A stretch of 50,269 bases of DNA from Collinsella aerofaciens (GTDB lineage Bacteria > Actinomycetota > Coriobacteriia > Coriobacteriales > Coriobacteriaceae), in assembly GCF_015670745.1 (NCBI RefSeq), contig NZ_JADPCH010000018.1, forward strand, positions 1 through 50,269. The letters run 5' to 3'. Every line of letters starts with the position of its first letter. Positions within the stretch are counted from its first letter, which is position 1. Shown here in pieces: positions 35,760-43,669 of this stretch. A model generated the notes under the pieces. That model saw only the letters and a list, made by a program, of their open reading frames with translations. It ran no database searches and had not been told where the DNA came from. The translations under genes were made by a program, and so were the position numbers.

Positions 35760-36401
35760 TTAGAGGCCCAGGATCTCCTTGACCTTGGCGATGATGGCCT
35801 CGTCGGTTGCGTTGGCAAAGAAGTACTCCTGGAAGTGTTCGCCGGCAAGTGCGCCCTTCACCAGGTCCTGATCGATCTCGCCCAGAACGTCGACGAGCGG
35901 ACGCATAGTCACAGCGCGGACGCCGTCGAGGATCTTCTTGTTGCGCTGCTCGGGCTCAACACGCTCGGCAGGATAGCCGTTGCCCGAACCAAAGCCAAAG
36001 AGCTTCTCGAAGGTGTACTCGAGGTTGAGCTCCTGGCCCCAGCCGTTCTTAAGGGCGAAGGGCATGGCGACAGCGTTACCGTCGTTGACCTGGGCAAAGG
36101 TGTAGGCATCGAGCGGGTCGGCAACATGGCCGCACAGCACGCCGGGGAAGGAGTTGCAGGCGAGCATGGCGCCCTCGCCGGTGCCACAGCCGGTTACGAC
36201 GTAGTCGGCAGCGCCGGAGTTCAGCAGCACGGCGGCAAGGATGCCGTTCTGCACGTAGGTGAGGGGCTTGGAGTCGGCGTCGGCATACATGCCATAATTA
36301 AAGACGGTGTGGCCCATGGGCTCGACAACCTTCTTAAGGGCAGCCTCGATCATAGGGTTCTTGGAGTTCTGAGAGTTTTCGTTGATCAGAGCGATTTTCA
36401 T
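35760..36401 (-). CDS. dhuI: Unsaturated-uronate isomerase DhuI (RpiB/LacA/LacB family)
   Basis: DhuI converts 4-deoxy-5-ketouronate (from GH105/GH88 products) to 3-deoxy-2,5-diketogluconate, replacing KduI. The 213-residue protein starts MKIALINENSQNSKNPMIE and has FNYGMYADADSKPLTYVQNG, VTGCGTGEGAMLACNSFPGVLCG and PEQRNKKILDGV. These agree closely with what I recall of the streptococcal DhuI, which has the same length. AGGAAGG lies before the ATG at 36401. It is encoded on the same strand as, and downstream of, the SDR gene dhuD, with palindromic repeats between them. The alternative is a plain ribose-5-phosphate isomerase B, but that family member is about 150 residues. Confidence 0.88.
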   Translation of the reverse strand: MKIALINENSQNSKNPMIEAALKKVVEPMGHTVFNYGMYADADSKPLTYVQNGILAAVLLNSGAADYVVTGCGTGEGAMLACNSFPGVLCGHVADPLDAYTFAQVNDGNAVAMPFALKNGWGQELNLEYTFEKLFGFGSGNGYPAERVEPEQRNKKILDGVRAVTMRPLVDVLGEIDQDLVKGALAGEHFQEYFFANATDEAIIAKVKEILGL

Positions 36402-36426
36402 TGCGAATTACCTTCCTATTTCTAAC

Positions 36427-36489
36427 TTGCGGTGGAATAGTTCCTATTTATCCTGATAGATGGCCTATACAGGAACTATTTCACCGCAA
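36427..36489. repeat. Palindromic repeat, copy 2 (GTTGCGGTG family)
   Basis: TTGCGGTGGAATAGTTCCT (36427-36445) pairs with AGGAACTATTTCACCGCAA (36471-36489); the single difference gives a G-U pair in RNA. It lies 26 nt upstream of the dhuI start. Confidence 0.85.
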
Positions 36490-36527
36490 CTATTACATTG
36501 GCCTTAATGTGGGCGTGCGGTGAGCGA

Positions 36528-36625
36528 GCGGGCTTGAGGCGGAGCAGGTTGCCTTGAAAGAGGAGGGAAGCGTACTTGGGTACGCGACCGACGATTGAAA
36601 GGCAAGATGCCCGTCTCAAGCCCGC
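36528..36625. repeat. Nested palindrome downstream of dhuD
   Basis: GCGGGCTTGAG (36528-36538) pairs with CTCAAGCCCGC (36615-36625). Inside, TTGCCTTGAAA pairs with the TTGAAAGGCAA segment, and GCGTAC-TTGG-GTACGC (36570-36585) forms a central hairpin. It begins 8 nt from the dhuD stop and may end that transcript. Confidence 0.7.
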
Positions 36626-36632
36626 GCAGCGC

Positions 36633-37442
36633 CTAAGCAGGTTGCTTGCCGATGTAAGCCAGAATGCCGCCGTCGACGTAGAGGATGTGGCCGTTGACGA
36701 AGTTCGACGCGTCGGAAGCCAGGAACACGGCGGGGCCCTTCAGGTCCTCGGGCGTGCCCCAACGGGCGGCCGGCGTCTTGGCAATGATGAACTGGTCAAA
36801 CGGATGGCGGCTTCCGTCAGGCTGCGTCTCGCGCAGCGGCGCGGTCTGCGGCGTGGCGATGTAGCCGGGCCCAATGCCGTTGCACTGGATGTTGGCCTCG
36901 CCAAACTCGGAGCAGATGTTCTTGGTGAGCATCTTCAGGCCGCCCTTGGCCGCGGCATAGCCGGCGATGGTCTCGCGACCCAGCTCGCTCATCATCGAGC
37001 AGATGTTGATGATCTTGCCGTGGCCCTTGGCGATCATGCCGGGCAGACAGGCCTTGGACACGATAAACGGTGCGTTGAGGTCAATATCGACGACACGACG
37101 GAAGTCCTCGGCGCTCATGTCGAGCATCGGGGTGCGCTGAATGACGCCGGCGTTGTTGACCAGGATATCGGGCGTGGTACCAAAGTCGGCCTCGATCTTG
37201 GCGATGAGCTCGGCGACGACGGCCTCGTCGGTGACGTCTGCCACGTAACCATGGGCCTCAAAGCCCAGCTCGCGGTAGTGCTTCTCGGCCTCGGCGACCT
37301 TGTCGGCGTGACGTGCGTTAAAGGCGATCTTGGCGCCGGCCTCTCCGAGCGCCTCGGCAATGGCCATACCGATGCCATAGGTGGCGCCGGTTACGAGCGC
37401 GACCTTGCCATCCAGGCGGAAGCTGTCCATAAGATCAGACAT
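36633..37442 (-). CDS. kduD: SDR dehydrogenase DhuD/KduD (2,5-diketo-3-deoxygluconate reductase)
   Basis: This enzyme reduces 3-deoxy-2,5-diketogluconate to KDG. The 269-residue classical SDR has the cofactor motif VTGATYGIGMAIAEAL near 17-32, NNAG near 95, and the catalytic Ser plus Y-x-x-x-K (GYAAAKGG) near 145-165. The C-terminus GHILYVDGGILAYIGKQ is typical of KduD. The start at 37442 follows GAAAGGATCGCT. Two operator-like sites lie upstream (37456 and 37546). With dhuI downstream on the same strand it forms the unsaturated-uronate branch. KduD and DhuD differ little, so the symbol follows the broader family name. Confidence 0.88.
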   Translation of the reverse strand: MSDLMDSFRLDGKVALVTGATYGIGMAIAEALGEAGAKIAFNARHADKVAEAEKHYRELGFEAHGYVADVTDEAVVAELIAKIEADFGTTPDILVNNAGVIQRTPMLDMSAEDFRRVVDIDLNAPFIVSKACLPGMIAKGHGKIINICSMMSELGRETIAGYAAAKGGLKMLTKNICSEFGEANIQCNGIGPGYIATPQTAPLRETQPDGSRHPFDQFIIAKTPAARWGTPEDLKGPAVFLASDASNFVNGHILYVDGGILAYIGKQPA

Positions 37443-37455
37443 AGCGATCCTTTCA

Positions 37456-37471
37456 AAAGAAACGTTCATCT
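37456..37471. promoter_or_regulatory. Uronate-regulon operator, weak, next to dhuD start
   Basis: AAAGAAACGTTCATCT keeps the core AACGTTCA. It overlaps the leader just upstream of the dhuD ribosome site. Confidence 0.4.
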
Positions 37472-37545
37472 ATATAAGTCTTGCTTTTCATACAAGGTCA
37501 GTATAGGAGAAGAGGGGGAATTAAAAGTCAGATTCTTCTAAAATC

Positions 37546-37561
37546 AGGTGAACGTTCACTT
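37546..37561. promoter_or_regulatory. Uronate-regulon operator upstream of dhuD
   Basis: AGGTGAACGTTCACTT differs at one position from the perfect palindrome before uxaC. It lies 104 bp before the dhuD start codon. Confidence 0.7.
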
Positions 37562-37602
37562 TTAAAAGGTAAACGGTGATCTCGCCCTTGCCGCGCGGAC
37601 GT

Positions 37603-38295
37603 TTATTCGCTCTGTTCCTGCGCGCCCTCCGCAATCATGTTGCGGTTATACACCAGGTGCAGATACATCGCGTCGTGCGCGGCGGTGGGATTGCGCGAGG
37701 CGATGGCGTCGGCCACATCGCGGTGCGTGCGGATAGTTTCCTCGACGAGCTTTTTGCCGGTCACGTCGATAAAGAGGGGGACGGATGCCTTGAGCACGCC
37801 CATCAGGCGGGGAACGACGAGGTTTCCGGAGCTCTCGGCAATGGCATTGTGGAACGCGGTGTCGGCGGCGGAGTAATCCTCACCGGCCTCGGCCAGGCGC
37901 TCGGATTCGTCGCAGAGCTCTTTGATACAGACGACCTGGTCGTTGGTTGCGTGCTCGGCTGCCATGCGTGCAATCTGCGGCTCGATCATAAAGCGCACCT
38001 CGAGTAGGTCGCGCGCCAGACGCTGCTTGTCGTCGATAAAGGTAAAGCCCAGCGGGTCGTCGGCAACGCCGGGGTTTGACGCCACATAGGTGCCCGAACC
38101 CTGCTTAATGCGCACGATATTGCGCGACTGCAGCAACTTCATGGCCTCGCGCACGGTGCTCCTGCCGGCGCCCAAGCGCTCGACCAGCACGGTTTCCTTG
38201 GGCAGGCGATCGCCTTGCTCAAGGTGTTCATCCAGAATTAATTGAATGATTTTCTCCGATATTTGCTCGGGGAGTCCCGATTCGGCGCGGGCCAT
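37603..38295 (-). CDS. GntR/FadR-family (FCD) regulator of the gntP-dehydratase unit
   Basis: This 230-residue regulator has an N-terminal winged helix (LPEQISEKIIQLILDEHLEQGDRLPKE...LGAGRSTVREAMKLLQSRNIVRIKQGSGTYV) and a C-terminal FCD domain with the metal/ligand residues of DTAFHNAIAESSGN and THRDVADAIASRN. The start at 38295 follows GAAAGGTATAGCT. It is divergent from gntP, and the shared region contains a 19-bp palindrome and three further CATCAGA-type half sites, which fit its operators. A sugar acid such as gluconate or KDG is the likely effector, by context. Confidence 0.87.
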   Translation of the reverse strand: MARAESGLPEQISEKIIQLILDEHLEQGDRLPKETVLVERLGAGRSTVREAMKLLQSRNIVRIKQGSGTYVASNPGVADDPLGFTFIDDKQRLARDLLEVRFMIEPQIARMAAEHATNDQVVCIKELCDESERLAEAGEDYSAADTAFHNAIAESSGNLVVPRLMGVLKASVPLFIDVTGKKLVEETIRTHRDVADAIASRNPTAAHDAMYLHLVYNRNMIAEGAQEQSE

Positions 38296-38420
38296 AGCTA
38301 TACCTTTCATTACAAAATTCATCTGAGCTATTTTAGCGCACCACGGATACGATATTGGCCGCTGGATTTGAGTCGGGCGGCTTAGATATACCGTTCGCAG
38401 CGCAAATACGACCGTTTACC

Positions 38421-38439
38421 AAATACATCAGATGTATTT
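38421..38439. promoter_or_regulatory. Palindromic GntR-type operator
   Basis: AAATACATCAGATGTATTT is a perfect palindrome around a central A. It lies midway between the divergent regulator and gntP. Confidence 0.6.
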
Positions 38440-38460
38440 CGAACAAATTTCAAAATGAAA

Positions 38461-38516
38461 CATCAGACCTTTCCAAAACACGCTATAGTCATCAGACGAA
38501 TTCAAAAGGTCTGATG
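38461..38516. promoter_or_regulatory. gntP promoter region with repeated CATCAGA half sites
   Basis: CATCAGACC (38461-38469), CATCAGACG (from 38490) and the inverted GGTCTGATG (38508-38516) surround a TATAGT -10 (38484-38489). The last half site ends 13 nt before the gntP start. They share the half site of the palindrome at 38421. Confidence 0.55.
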
Positions 38517-38529
38517 AATTGGAGGAAAG

Positions 38530-39891
38530 ATGTCAGACCCAACGTTTATGGCTGACCCCACCAGGCTGGTCATCGCCGCCATCGTGGGCATCGCGCTGCT
38601 GCTTGCGCTCATCATCAAGTTCAAGCTGCACCCCGTGCTGTCGATGATGGTCTCGGCACTCGTGATCGGTATCGGTGCCGGCATGCCGCTCGACATGGTG
38701 GCAGACACCGTCACCAAGGGCGTGGGCACCACGCTGCAAAACATCGCCCTGCTCATTGGCTTAGGTTCGATGTTCGGCCAGATTTTGGAGGAGAGCGGCG
38801 GCGCCAAGAAGATCGCCCAGACCTTCATTGACACCTTTGGCCAGGGCCACTCCAGCTGGGCGCTGGGCATCACCGGTTTGGTCATCGGCACCACGGTGTT
38901 CTTTGAGGCCGGCGTGGTCGTTTTGATCCCGCTTGCCTTTAGTGTGGCGTCGCAGACCAAGAAGTCGACCCTCTACTACGGCATCGCCCTGCTCGCGGGA
39001 CTGGCGGCTGGCTATGCGTTTGTGCCGCCATCGGCCGGTTCGGTTCTGGTCGCCGGCACGCTCGGTGTCGACCTGGGCACCATGATTCTCGTCGGTATCC
39101 CTACCGCCTTCATCGCCATGGCGATCGCCGGCGTCATCTGGGGTCGCAACGTGGGCGGTCGCATCTTTACCGATGTTCCGGAGCACTTTACCTCTGCCGA
39201 GGGCGCGAGCGACGAAAAGGAGCTTCCCTCCTTTGGCATGGTGCTTGCCATCGTGCTCACGCCGCTTTGTCTGATTTTGCAGGGCACGCTGTCTTCTTAT
39301 ATCCCCATGCCCGCCGAGCTCGCCTCGATTCTCGCCTTCCTGGGCAAGCCGTTCGTCGCTTTGACGCTCGCCACGCTCGTCGCGATGTATCTGCTGGGCG
39401 CACGCCGAGGCTACTCCGGCGCCGAGTTCAAGGCCTTGTTCGACCGCTCTCTTAAGCCCGTCGGCATGATCTTGCTGGTTATCGCCTGTGGCGGCGTCAT
39501 TCGCTGGATGCTGCAGGACTGCGGCTTGGGCCAGGTTATCGGTCCTATGCTCGAGGCCTCACCGCTGCCTTTGGTGGTCGTCGCCTTCTTGATTGCCGTC
39601 ATGGTGCGTGCCTCTGTCGGCAGCTCCATCGTCGCTATGACCATGGCATCGGGCATTATGGCCGCCATGCCCGCGGTTGCCGGAGCCTCAGTGCTCATGC
39701 GTGCCGCTATCTGTCTTGCTATCTGCGGCGGTGCCACGGCCCTCTCGCACGTCAACGATGCCGGTTTTTGGATGTGCTCCTCGTTCCTGGAGATTGACGA
39801 GAAGACCACCCTCAAGTCCTGGACCATTATGGAGACGCTCATCGGCCTTTCGGGTCTTGCCTGCGCCCTGGTGATTTCGTTCTTCGCCTAG
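38530..39891 (+). CDS. gntP: GntP-family sugar-acid permease
   Basis: GntP proteins import gluconate or related aldonates by proton symport. The 453-residue membrane protein has about 12 hydrophobic segments and the family landmarks LIGLGSMFGQILEESGGAKKIAQT, TVFFEAGVVVLIPLAF, YGIALLAGLAAGYAFVPPSAGSVL and ALSHVNDAGFWM near 410. TTGGAGGAAAG lies 3 nt before the ATG. The neighbouring dehydratase and the divergent GntR regulator suggest a unit for an aldonic acid that ends in KDG or a similar keto-acid. Confidence 0.9.
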   Translation: MSDPTFMADPTRLVIAAIVGIALLLALIIKFKLHPVLSMMVSALVIGIGAGMPLDMVADTVTKGVGTTLQNIALLIGLGSMFGQILEESGGAKKIAQTFIDTFGQGHSSWALGITGLVIGTTVFFEAGVVVLIPLAFSVASQTKKSTLYYGIALLAGLAAGYAFVPPSAGSVLVAGTLGVDLGTMILVGIPTAFIAMAIAGVIWGRNVGGRIFTDVPEHFTSAEGASDEKELPSFGMVLAIVLTPLCLILQGTLSSYIPMPAELASILAFLGKPFVALTLATLVAMYLLGARRGYSGAEFKALFDRSLKPVGMILLVIACGGVIRWMLQDCGLGQVIGPMLEASPLPLVVVAFLIAVMVRASVGSSIVAMTMASGIMAAMPAVAGASVLMRAAICLAICGGATALSHVNDAGFWMCSSFLEIDEKTTLKSWTIMETLIGLSGLACALVISFFA

Positions 39892-39999
39892 TTCGCGTAG
39901 CTAAGCATCTTTTGCCGAGTGCATCGCTCGGTACCCATTTACACCTGATTCATTAACCAACGATTGATACAACTGTTCAAATCAAAAGAGGAGAGCATC

Positions 40000-41778
40000 A
40001 TGGACGAGAAGACCAAGGCACAGATTCAGCAGGAGGCAGCCGACCTGGTTGCCAAGCTGCAGCCGCGTTCCGGCAAGTTTCGCACCATCAGCCCCGAGAT
40101 GGACCCGCTGCGTCTGGGCTCTGGCTGGTCCATCGAGGATCTGGACAAGCCGCAGGTCATTATCGAGTCGACGTTCGGCGACTCGCACCCGGGTTCTGCC
40201 GGCCTGTTTGAGCTGGTCGAGGAGGTCCGTGCTGGCGTTGCCGAGGCTGGCGGTCACGGTGCCCGTTACTTCTGCACCGATATCTGCGACGGCGAGGCCC
40301 AGGGCCACGACGGCATTAACTACTCGCTGCCCAGCCGCGACATGATCGCCAACATGATCGAGATCCATGCCAAGGCCACCCCGTTCGACGCCGGCGTCTT
40401 TGTCGCCAGCTGCGATAAGGGCCTGCCTGCGAACCTCATGGCCATGGGCCGCATCAACATCCCCTCCATCGTCGTTACCGGCGGTGTCATGGATGCAGGC
40501 CCCGACCTGCTGACCCTGGAGCAGCTTGGCGCGATTTCTGCCCGCTACGAGCGCGGCGAGATCTCTCGCGAGGAGCTTGAGTTTGCCAAGCACAACGCAT
40601 GCCCCAGCTGCGGCGCCTGCTCGTTTATGGGCACCGCGTCGACCATGCAGGTTACCGCCGAGGCCCTGGGCCTTATGCTCCCCGGCACGGCTCTGCTGCC
40701 CGCTACCAGCTCCGACCTGCGTGAGTTTGCGCGCGAGGCCGGCCGCCGGTCCGTGTGGCTCTCCGAGCACAACCTGTGCCCCCGCGACATCGTGACCAAG
40801 GAGTCTTTCGAGAACCTCATCATGGTCCACGGCGCCATTTCGGGTTCCACCAACTCGCTGCTGCATATTCCTGCTATCGCCCGCGAGTTTGGCATCGAGA
40901 TGTCCGCCGACGACTTCGACCGCCTGCACCGTGGCGCCCACTACCTGCTCAACGTTCGCCCCGCAGGCGAGTGGCCGGCGCAGTTCTTCTACTATGCAGG
41001 TGGCGTGCCGCGCATCATGGAGGAGATCAAGTCGATGCTCCGCCTCGATGTCATGACCGTCACCGGCAAGACCCTCGGCGAAAACCTCGAGGACCTTAAG
41101 AACAACGGTTACTACGAGAAGTGCGGTCGTTACCTTGAGAAGTGGAATCTCAAGCGCGAGGACATCATCCGTCCGTTTGACCAGGCCTTCGGCACCGACG
41201 GTTCCATCGCCATCCTCCACGGCAATCTTGCTCCCGAGGGCGCGGTCGTCAAGCACACCGTCGTTCCGCGCGAGATGTTCCAGGCTACGCTCAAGGCCCG
41301 TCCGTTCGACTGCGAGGAGGACGCCATTCACGCCGTCCTGACGCACGAGGTCAAGCCCGGCGATGCCGTTATCATTCGCTATGAGGGACCCAAGGGTTCC
41401 GGTATGCCTGAGATGTTCTACACCACCGAGGCTATCGCCAGCGATCCCGAGCTGGGTGCGAGCATTGCCCTTATCACCGATGGCCGCTTCTCCGGCGCCT
41501 CCAAGGGCCCGGCTATCGGTCACGTTTCGCCCGAGGCTGCCGTGGGCGGCCCGATTGCCCTGATCGAGGAGGGCGACCTTATCCAGATCAACATCCCCGA
41601 GCGCTCGCTGTCTATTGTGGGCATCGCCGGCAAGGAGATGGAGCCGGCCGAGGTCGACGCCGTCCTGGCCGAGCGCCGAGCCGCTTGGAAGCCCAAGGCT
41701 AATCGCTATACCTCCGGCACGCTCAAGTTCTTTACCGAGCATGCAGTTTCCGCCATTCAGGGTGGCTACATGGAGTAG
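40000..41778 (+). CDS. IlvD/Edd-family sugar-acid dehydratase
   Basis: This family dehydrates dihydroxy acids or sugar acids using an Fe-S cluster. The 592 residues include FCTDICDGEAQGHDGINYSLPSRDMIANMIE near 93-123, SCDKGLPANLMAMGRINIP near 141 (cluster Cys), HNACPSCGACSFMGTASTMQ near 198 (cluster Cys) and DGRFSGASKGPAIGHVSPEA near 495. At the place where IlvD has PCN the sequence reads HPGSAG, so it is closer to aldonate dehydratases than to branched-chain IlvD. The ATG at 40000 follows GAGGAGAG. It lies 108 nt after gntP and is probably co-transcribed; the product may feed KdgK and Eda. The exact substrate (gluconate, galactonate, xylonate or arabinonate) is undecided. Confidence 0.82.
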   Translation: MDEKTKAQIQQEAADLVAKLQPRSGKFRTISPEMDPLRLGSGWSIEDLDKPQVIIESTFGDSHPGSAGLFELVEEVRAGVAEAGGHGARYFCTDICDGEAQGHDGINYSLPSRDMIANMIEIHAKATPFDAGVFVASCDKGLPANLMAMGRINIPSIVVTGGVMDAGPDLLTLEQLGAISARYERGEISREELEFAKHNACPSCGACSFMGTASTMQVTAEALGLMLPGTALLPATSSDLREFAREAGRRSVWLSEHNLCPRDIVTKESFENLIMVHGAISGSTNSLLHIPAIAREFGIEMSADDFDRLHRGAHYLLNVRPAGEWPAQFFYYAGGVPRIMEEIKSMLRLDVMTVTGKTLGENLEDLKNNGYYEKCGRYLEKWNLKREDIIRPFDQAFGTDGSIAILHGNLAPEGAVVKHTVVPREMFQATLKARPFDCEEDAIHAVLTHEVKPGDAVIIRYEGPKGSGMPEMFYTTEAIASDPELGASIALITDGRFSGASKGPAIGHVSPEAAVGGPIALIEEGDLIQINIPERSLSIVGIAGKEMEPAEVDAVLAERRAAWKPKANRYTSGTLKFFTEHAVSAIQGGYME

Positions 41779-41822
41779 CGCACGTACGCATCGAATTTCT
41801 CCTCTCATAGATGTGCGGCACG

Positions 41823-41858
41823 AAAAGCTCCGAGCTTGCACGAGCTCGGAGCTTTTTT
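41823..41858 (+). terminator. Terminator of the gntP-dehydratase unit
   Basis: AAAGCTCCGAGCT and AGCTCGGAGCTTT form a 13-bp stem with loop TGCACG, then a T run. Confidence 0.92.
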
Positions 41859-41882
41859 CGTCTGGATTGGGGACGCATAGCC

Positions 41883-42010
41883 GGACGTAAACAATTTGCG
41901 TCTGGTAATAAGCGTACGAAAGCGCAATTTACGTCTTAATTTCGGACGCAAATCAAGACGAAAACCGTTTACGTCTGCTTTAAATCCGTACGAAAACGGT
42001 TTTCGTCTTG
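41883..42010. repeat. Array of related short palindromes between convergent genes
   Basis: Four short units of type GACGnAAA...TTTnCGTC follow each other. The last two form one strong hairpin: CAAGACGAAAACCGTTT (41954-41970) against AAACGGTTTTCGTCTTG (to 42010). The array ends 18 bp from the stop of the minus-strand ATPase gene and could end that transcript. Confidence 0.65.
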
Positions 42011-42027
42011 CAGGGCAGTTACCGTTT

Positions 42028-43119
42028 CTACAGTTCAACTTCCAGTTCGGCTTTGTGTTCGTAGAGGTAGTCGCGCATGTAGGGGATGGCAAATGAGACC
42101 TTGCCGTACGAAGGAGCCTCGATAATCGATTCTCTTAACAGGCGGCTGCGGACGGAGCTCACCTGTTGAGGCGTTTTGTTTAGGGCATCGGCAACCATGC
42201 TGGTCGAGCTCGTCTGCCCCAAAGACGCCATGCTCAGCAGATAAGCGATGCACGTGGGCGGAATGCGCTGCAGCGCGGGCTCAATCACCATGGCGCAGAA
42301 GCGTTCGCGTGCCGTTGCAATGCCACGCTCGGCTTCTTCTTCTCCAATAATCGCTGTATGTGCGCGTCTTGCCAACTGCCATGCGTAGTATCCAACGAGT
42401 TGGATCATGAAAGGATAGCCTTGCGTTGCCTCGGCAAGTTGGCCGGCAATACCTGGCTGCAACTCCATGCCAGACGCTTCAATGGTTTCCTCGAGGGAGT
42501 ACGACACTTCGGTTACTGCCACAGCCTTCAGATCAAAGGGGAGGGCACGGCGCAAAAACGTAAGTGTCTTTCCGTTAATGATGCTTTCAATCATCGAAGG
42601 CAGCCCAGCAAAAACAAAGGCGATATCAAGGTCTTCGCCGATAACCTGCTGAATCGCAATGGAGAGCGTTCGGACCTCATCGAGCTCTGCGTCTTGAACC
42701 TCGTCGAGAGTGATGAGCAGGCCATTTCCATTCTTGGATATTGTCTGTCTCATGGCGTCGCGTAGCGATGGGCCGATTCGCTCAATATCTATGCTGCCGA
42801 TGGATATGCCAGCTACGGTGGGCTCAAATCTGGCGTGTTTGGCCTGGAATTTGGGCTGCAGCTGTTCGAGAATGCGCTGGCAAAGTCCCTCGGTTGCGAC
42901 CTCTTTTATGACCGTCCAGCCACGGCTTTGCGCCAAACGTGAGCACTCGTCAAGGAGGACCGTCTTGCCCGTTCCGCGGACGCCGGCTATGCGCATTAGG
43001 CGCCCCGGGGCACCAGGCCCGTTGGTGAGGCCTTCACTGAATTCTTCGAGTACATCTTCGCGGCCGATAATCGTGGGAGGTGTTTTACCTGCTGTGGGCT
43101 TAAAAGGGTTTGTTTGCAT
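42028..43119 (-). CDS. AAA+ ATPase with C-terminal winged helix (ORC/AAA_16-like), function unknown
   Basis: The 363-residue protein has Walker A GVRGTGKT at 46-53, Walker B LLITLDEVQD near 135-144, a sensor-like Asn/Arg region (FVFAGLPSM), and a C-terminal part with a winged-helix pattern (SMVADALNKTPQQVSSVRSRLLRESIIEAPSYGKVSFAIPYMRDYL). Stand-alone ATPases of this kind are common in gut Firmicutes and Coriobacteria, and few have known roles. The ATG at 43119 has AAAGGTGG 5 nt upstream; a GTG at 43128 overlaps that site and is rejected. No partner gene is adjacent. The five 10-bp repeats just before it may control it. Confidence 0.8.
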   Translation of the reverse strand: MQTNPFKPTAGKTPPTIIGREDVLEEFSEGLTNGPGAPGRLMRIAGVRGTGKTVLLDECSRLAQSRGWTVIKEVATEGLCQRILEQLQPKFQAKHARFEPTVAGISIGSIDIERIGPSLRDAMRQTISKNGNGLLITLDEVQDAELDEVRTLSIAIQQVIGEDLDIAFVFAGLPSMIESIINGKTLTFLRRALPFDLKAVAVTEVSYSLEETIEASGMELQPGIAGQLAEATQGYPFMIQLVGYYAWQLARRAHTAIIGEEEAERGIATARERFCAMVIEPALQRIPPTCIAYLLSMASLGQTSSTSMVADALNKTPQQVSSVRSRLLRESIIEAPSYGKVSFAIPYMRDYLYEHKAELEVEL

Positions 43120-43136
43120 GTGAGCCACCTTTGCTC

Positions 43137-43186
43137 AAGATATAGCAAGATATAGCAAAGTATAGCAAGATATAGCAACGTATAGC
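43137..43186. repeat. Five tandem 10-bp repeats upstream of the ATPase
   Basis: The units are AAGATATAGC, AAGATATAGC, AAAGTATAGC, AAGATATAGC and AACGTATAGC, starting 18 bp before the ATPase start codon. On the minus strand each unit is GCTATA(C/T)nTT, a -10-like hexamer once per helical turn. Confidence 0.85.
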
Positions 43187-43528
43187 GCTGTTTGCGGGTT
43201 CTTACGGCGGTGCTATTTCCCGAATGCCGCGCGCACAAAGCGCTGGGCGAACAGCTTGTTGGCAACTCACGAGGGCTCGGGGTGCCAATTTGGGGTGCAG
43301 TAGTGCTGTGCCACGAATAGGGCCTATCTACTACGTTTAAGCCGCAGAGGTCAACCATAGCCGGCTATTTTGAAAATCGATAAGCTCTCTACCAGCGGTT
43401 TTGTTTTTGCACTTTTCAGCATGGTCTGGGCTCTCCGCGTTAACGTAGTAGATGGGCCCCTTTTGTGGCAAGGGGCCGACTTGCGGCTCAGGGTAGCCAA
43501 AAAAGCCCCGTCCCAAAAAGACTGTTGG
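43187..43528. other. Non-coding gap between ATPase and GntR genes
   Basis: No gene recognised. It holds the inverted-repeat unit at 43320-43459 and GC-rich flanks. Confidence 0.5.
43320..43459. repeat. MITE-like unit with about 19-bp inverted repeats
   Basis: GGGCCTATCTACTACGTTTA (43320-43339) pairs with TAACGTAGTAGATGGGCCC (43441-43459) with one mismatch and one gap. The 100-bp interior has no gene. Confidence 0.6.
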
Positions 43529-43597
43529 AAGTTGCGGTGGAATAGTTCCTGTTTTTGCTGCTGAAGGCTTTGAGCAGGAACTATTCCACCGCAACTT
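43529..43597. repeat. Palindromic repeat, copy 3 (GTTGCGGTG family)
   Basis: The 23-bp arms 43529-43551 and 43575-43597 are perfectly inverted, with core AGTTGCGGTGGAATAGTTCC. It ends 72 nt before the GntR start codon. It shares the inner stem GTTCCT/AGGAAC with copy 2. Confidence 0.9.
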
Positions 43598-43669
43598 ATG
43601 AGGGGGCGGGGGATGCGATAGTATTACGTGGTGATATTCGACAAACCGTGGGCTTCATCCGAGGGCTTT

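Noticed and set aside
39982-41841. Long minus-strand frame opposite the IlvD/Edd dehydratase
   Set aside because: Same codon-bias artefact; the plus-strand gene has clear Fe-S motifs.
43137-43186. CRISPR-like repeat array
   Set aside because: Units are 10 bp, directly adjacent and without spacers; no cas gene nearby.
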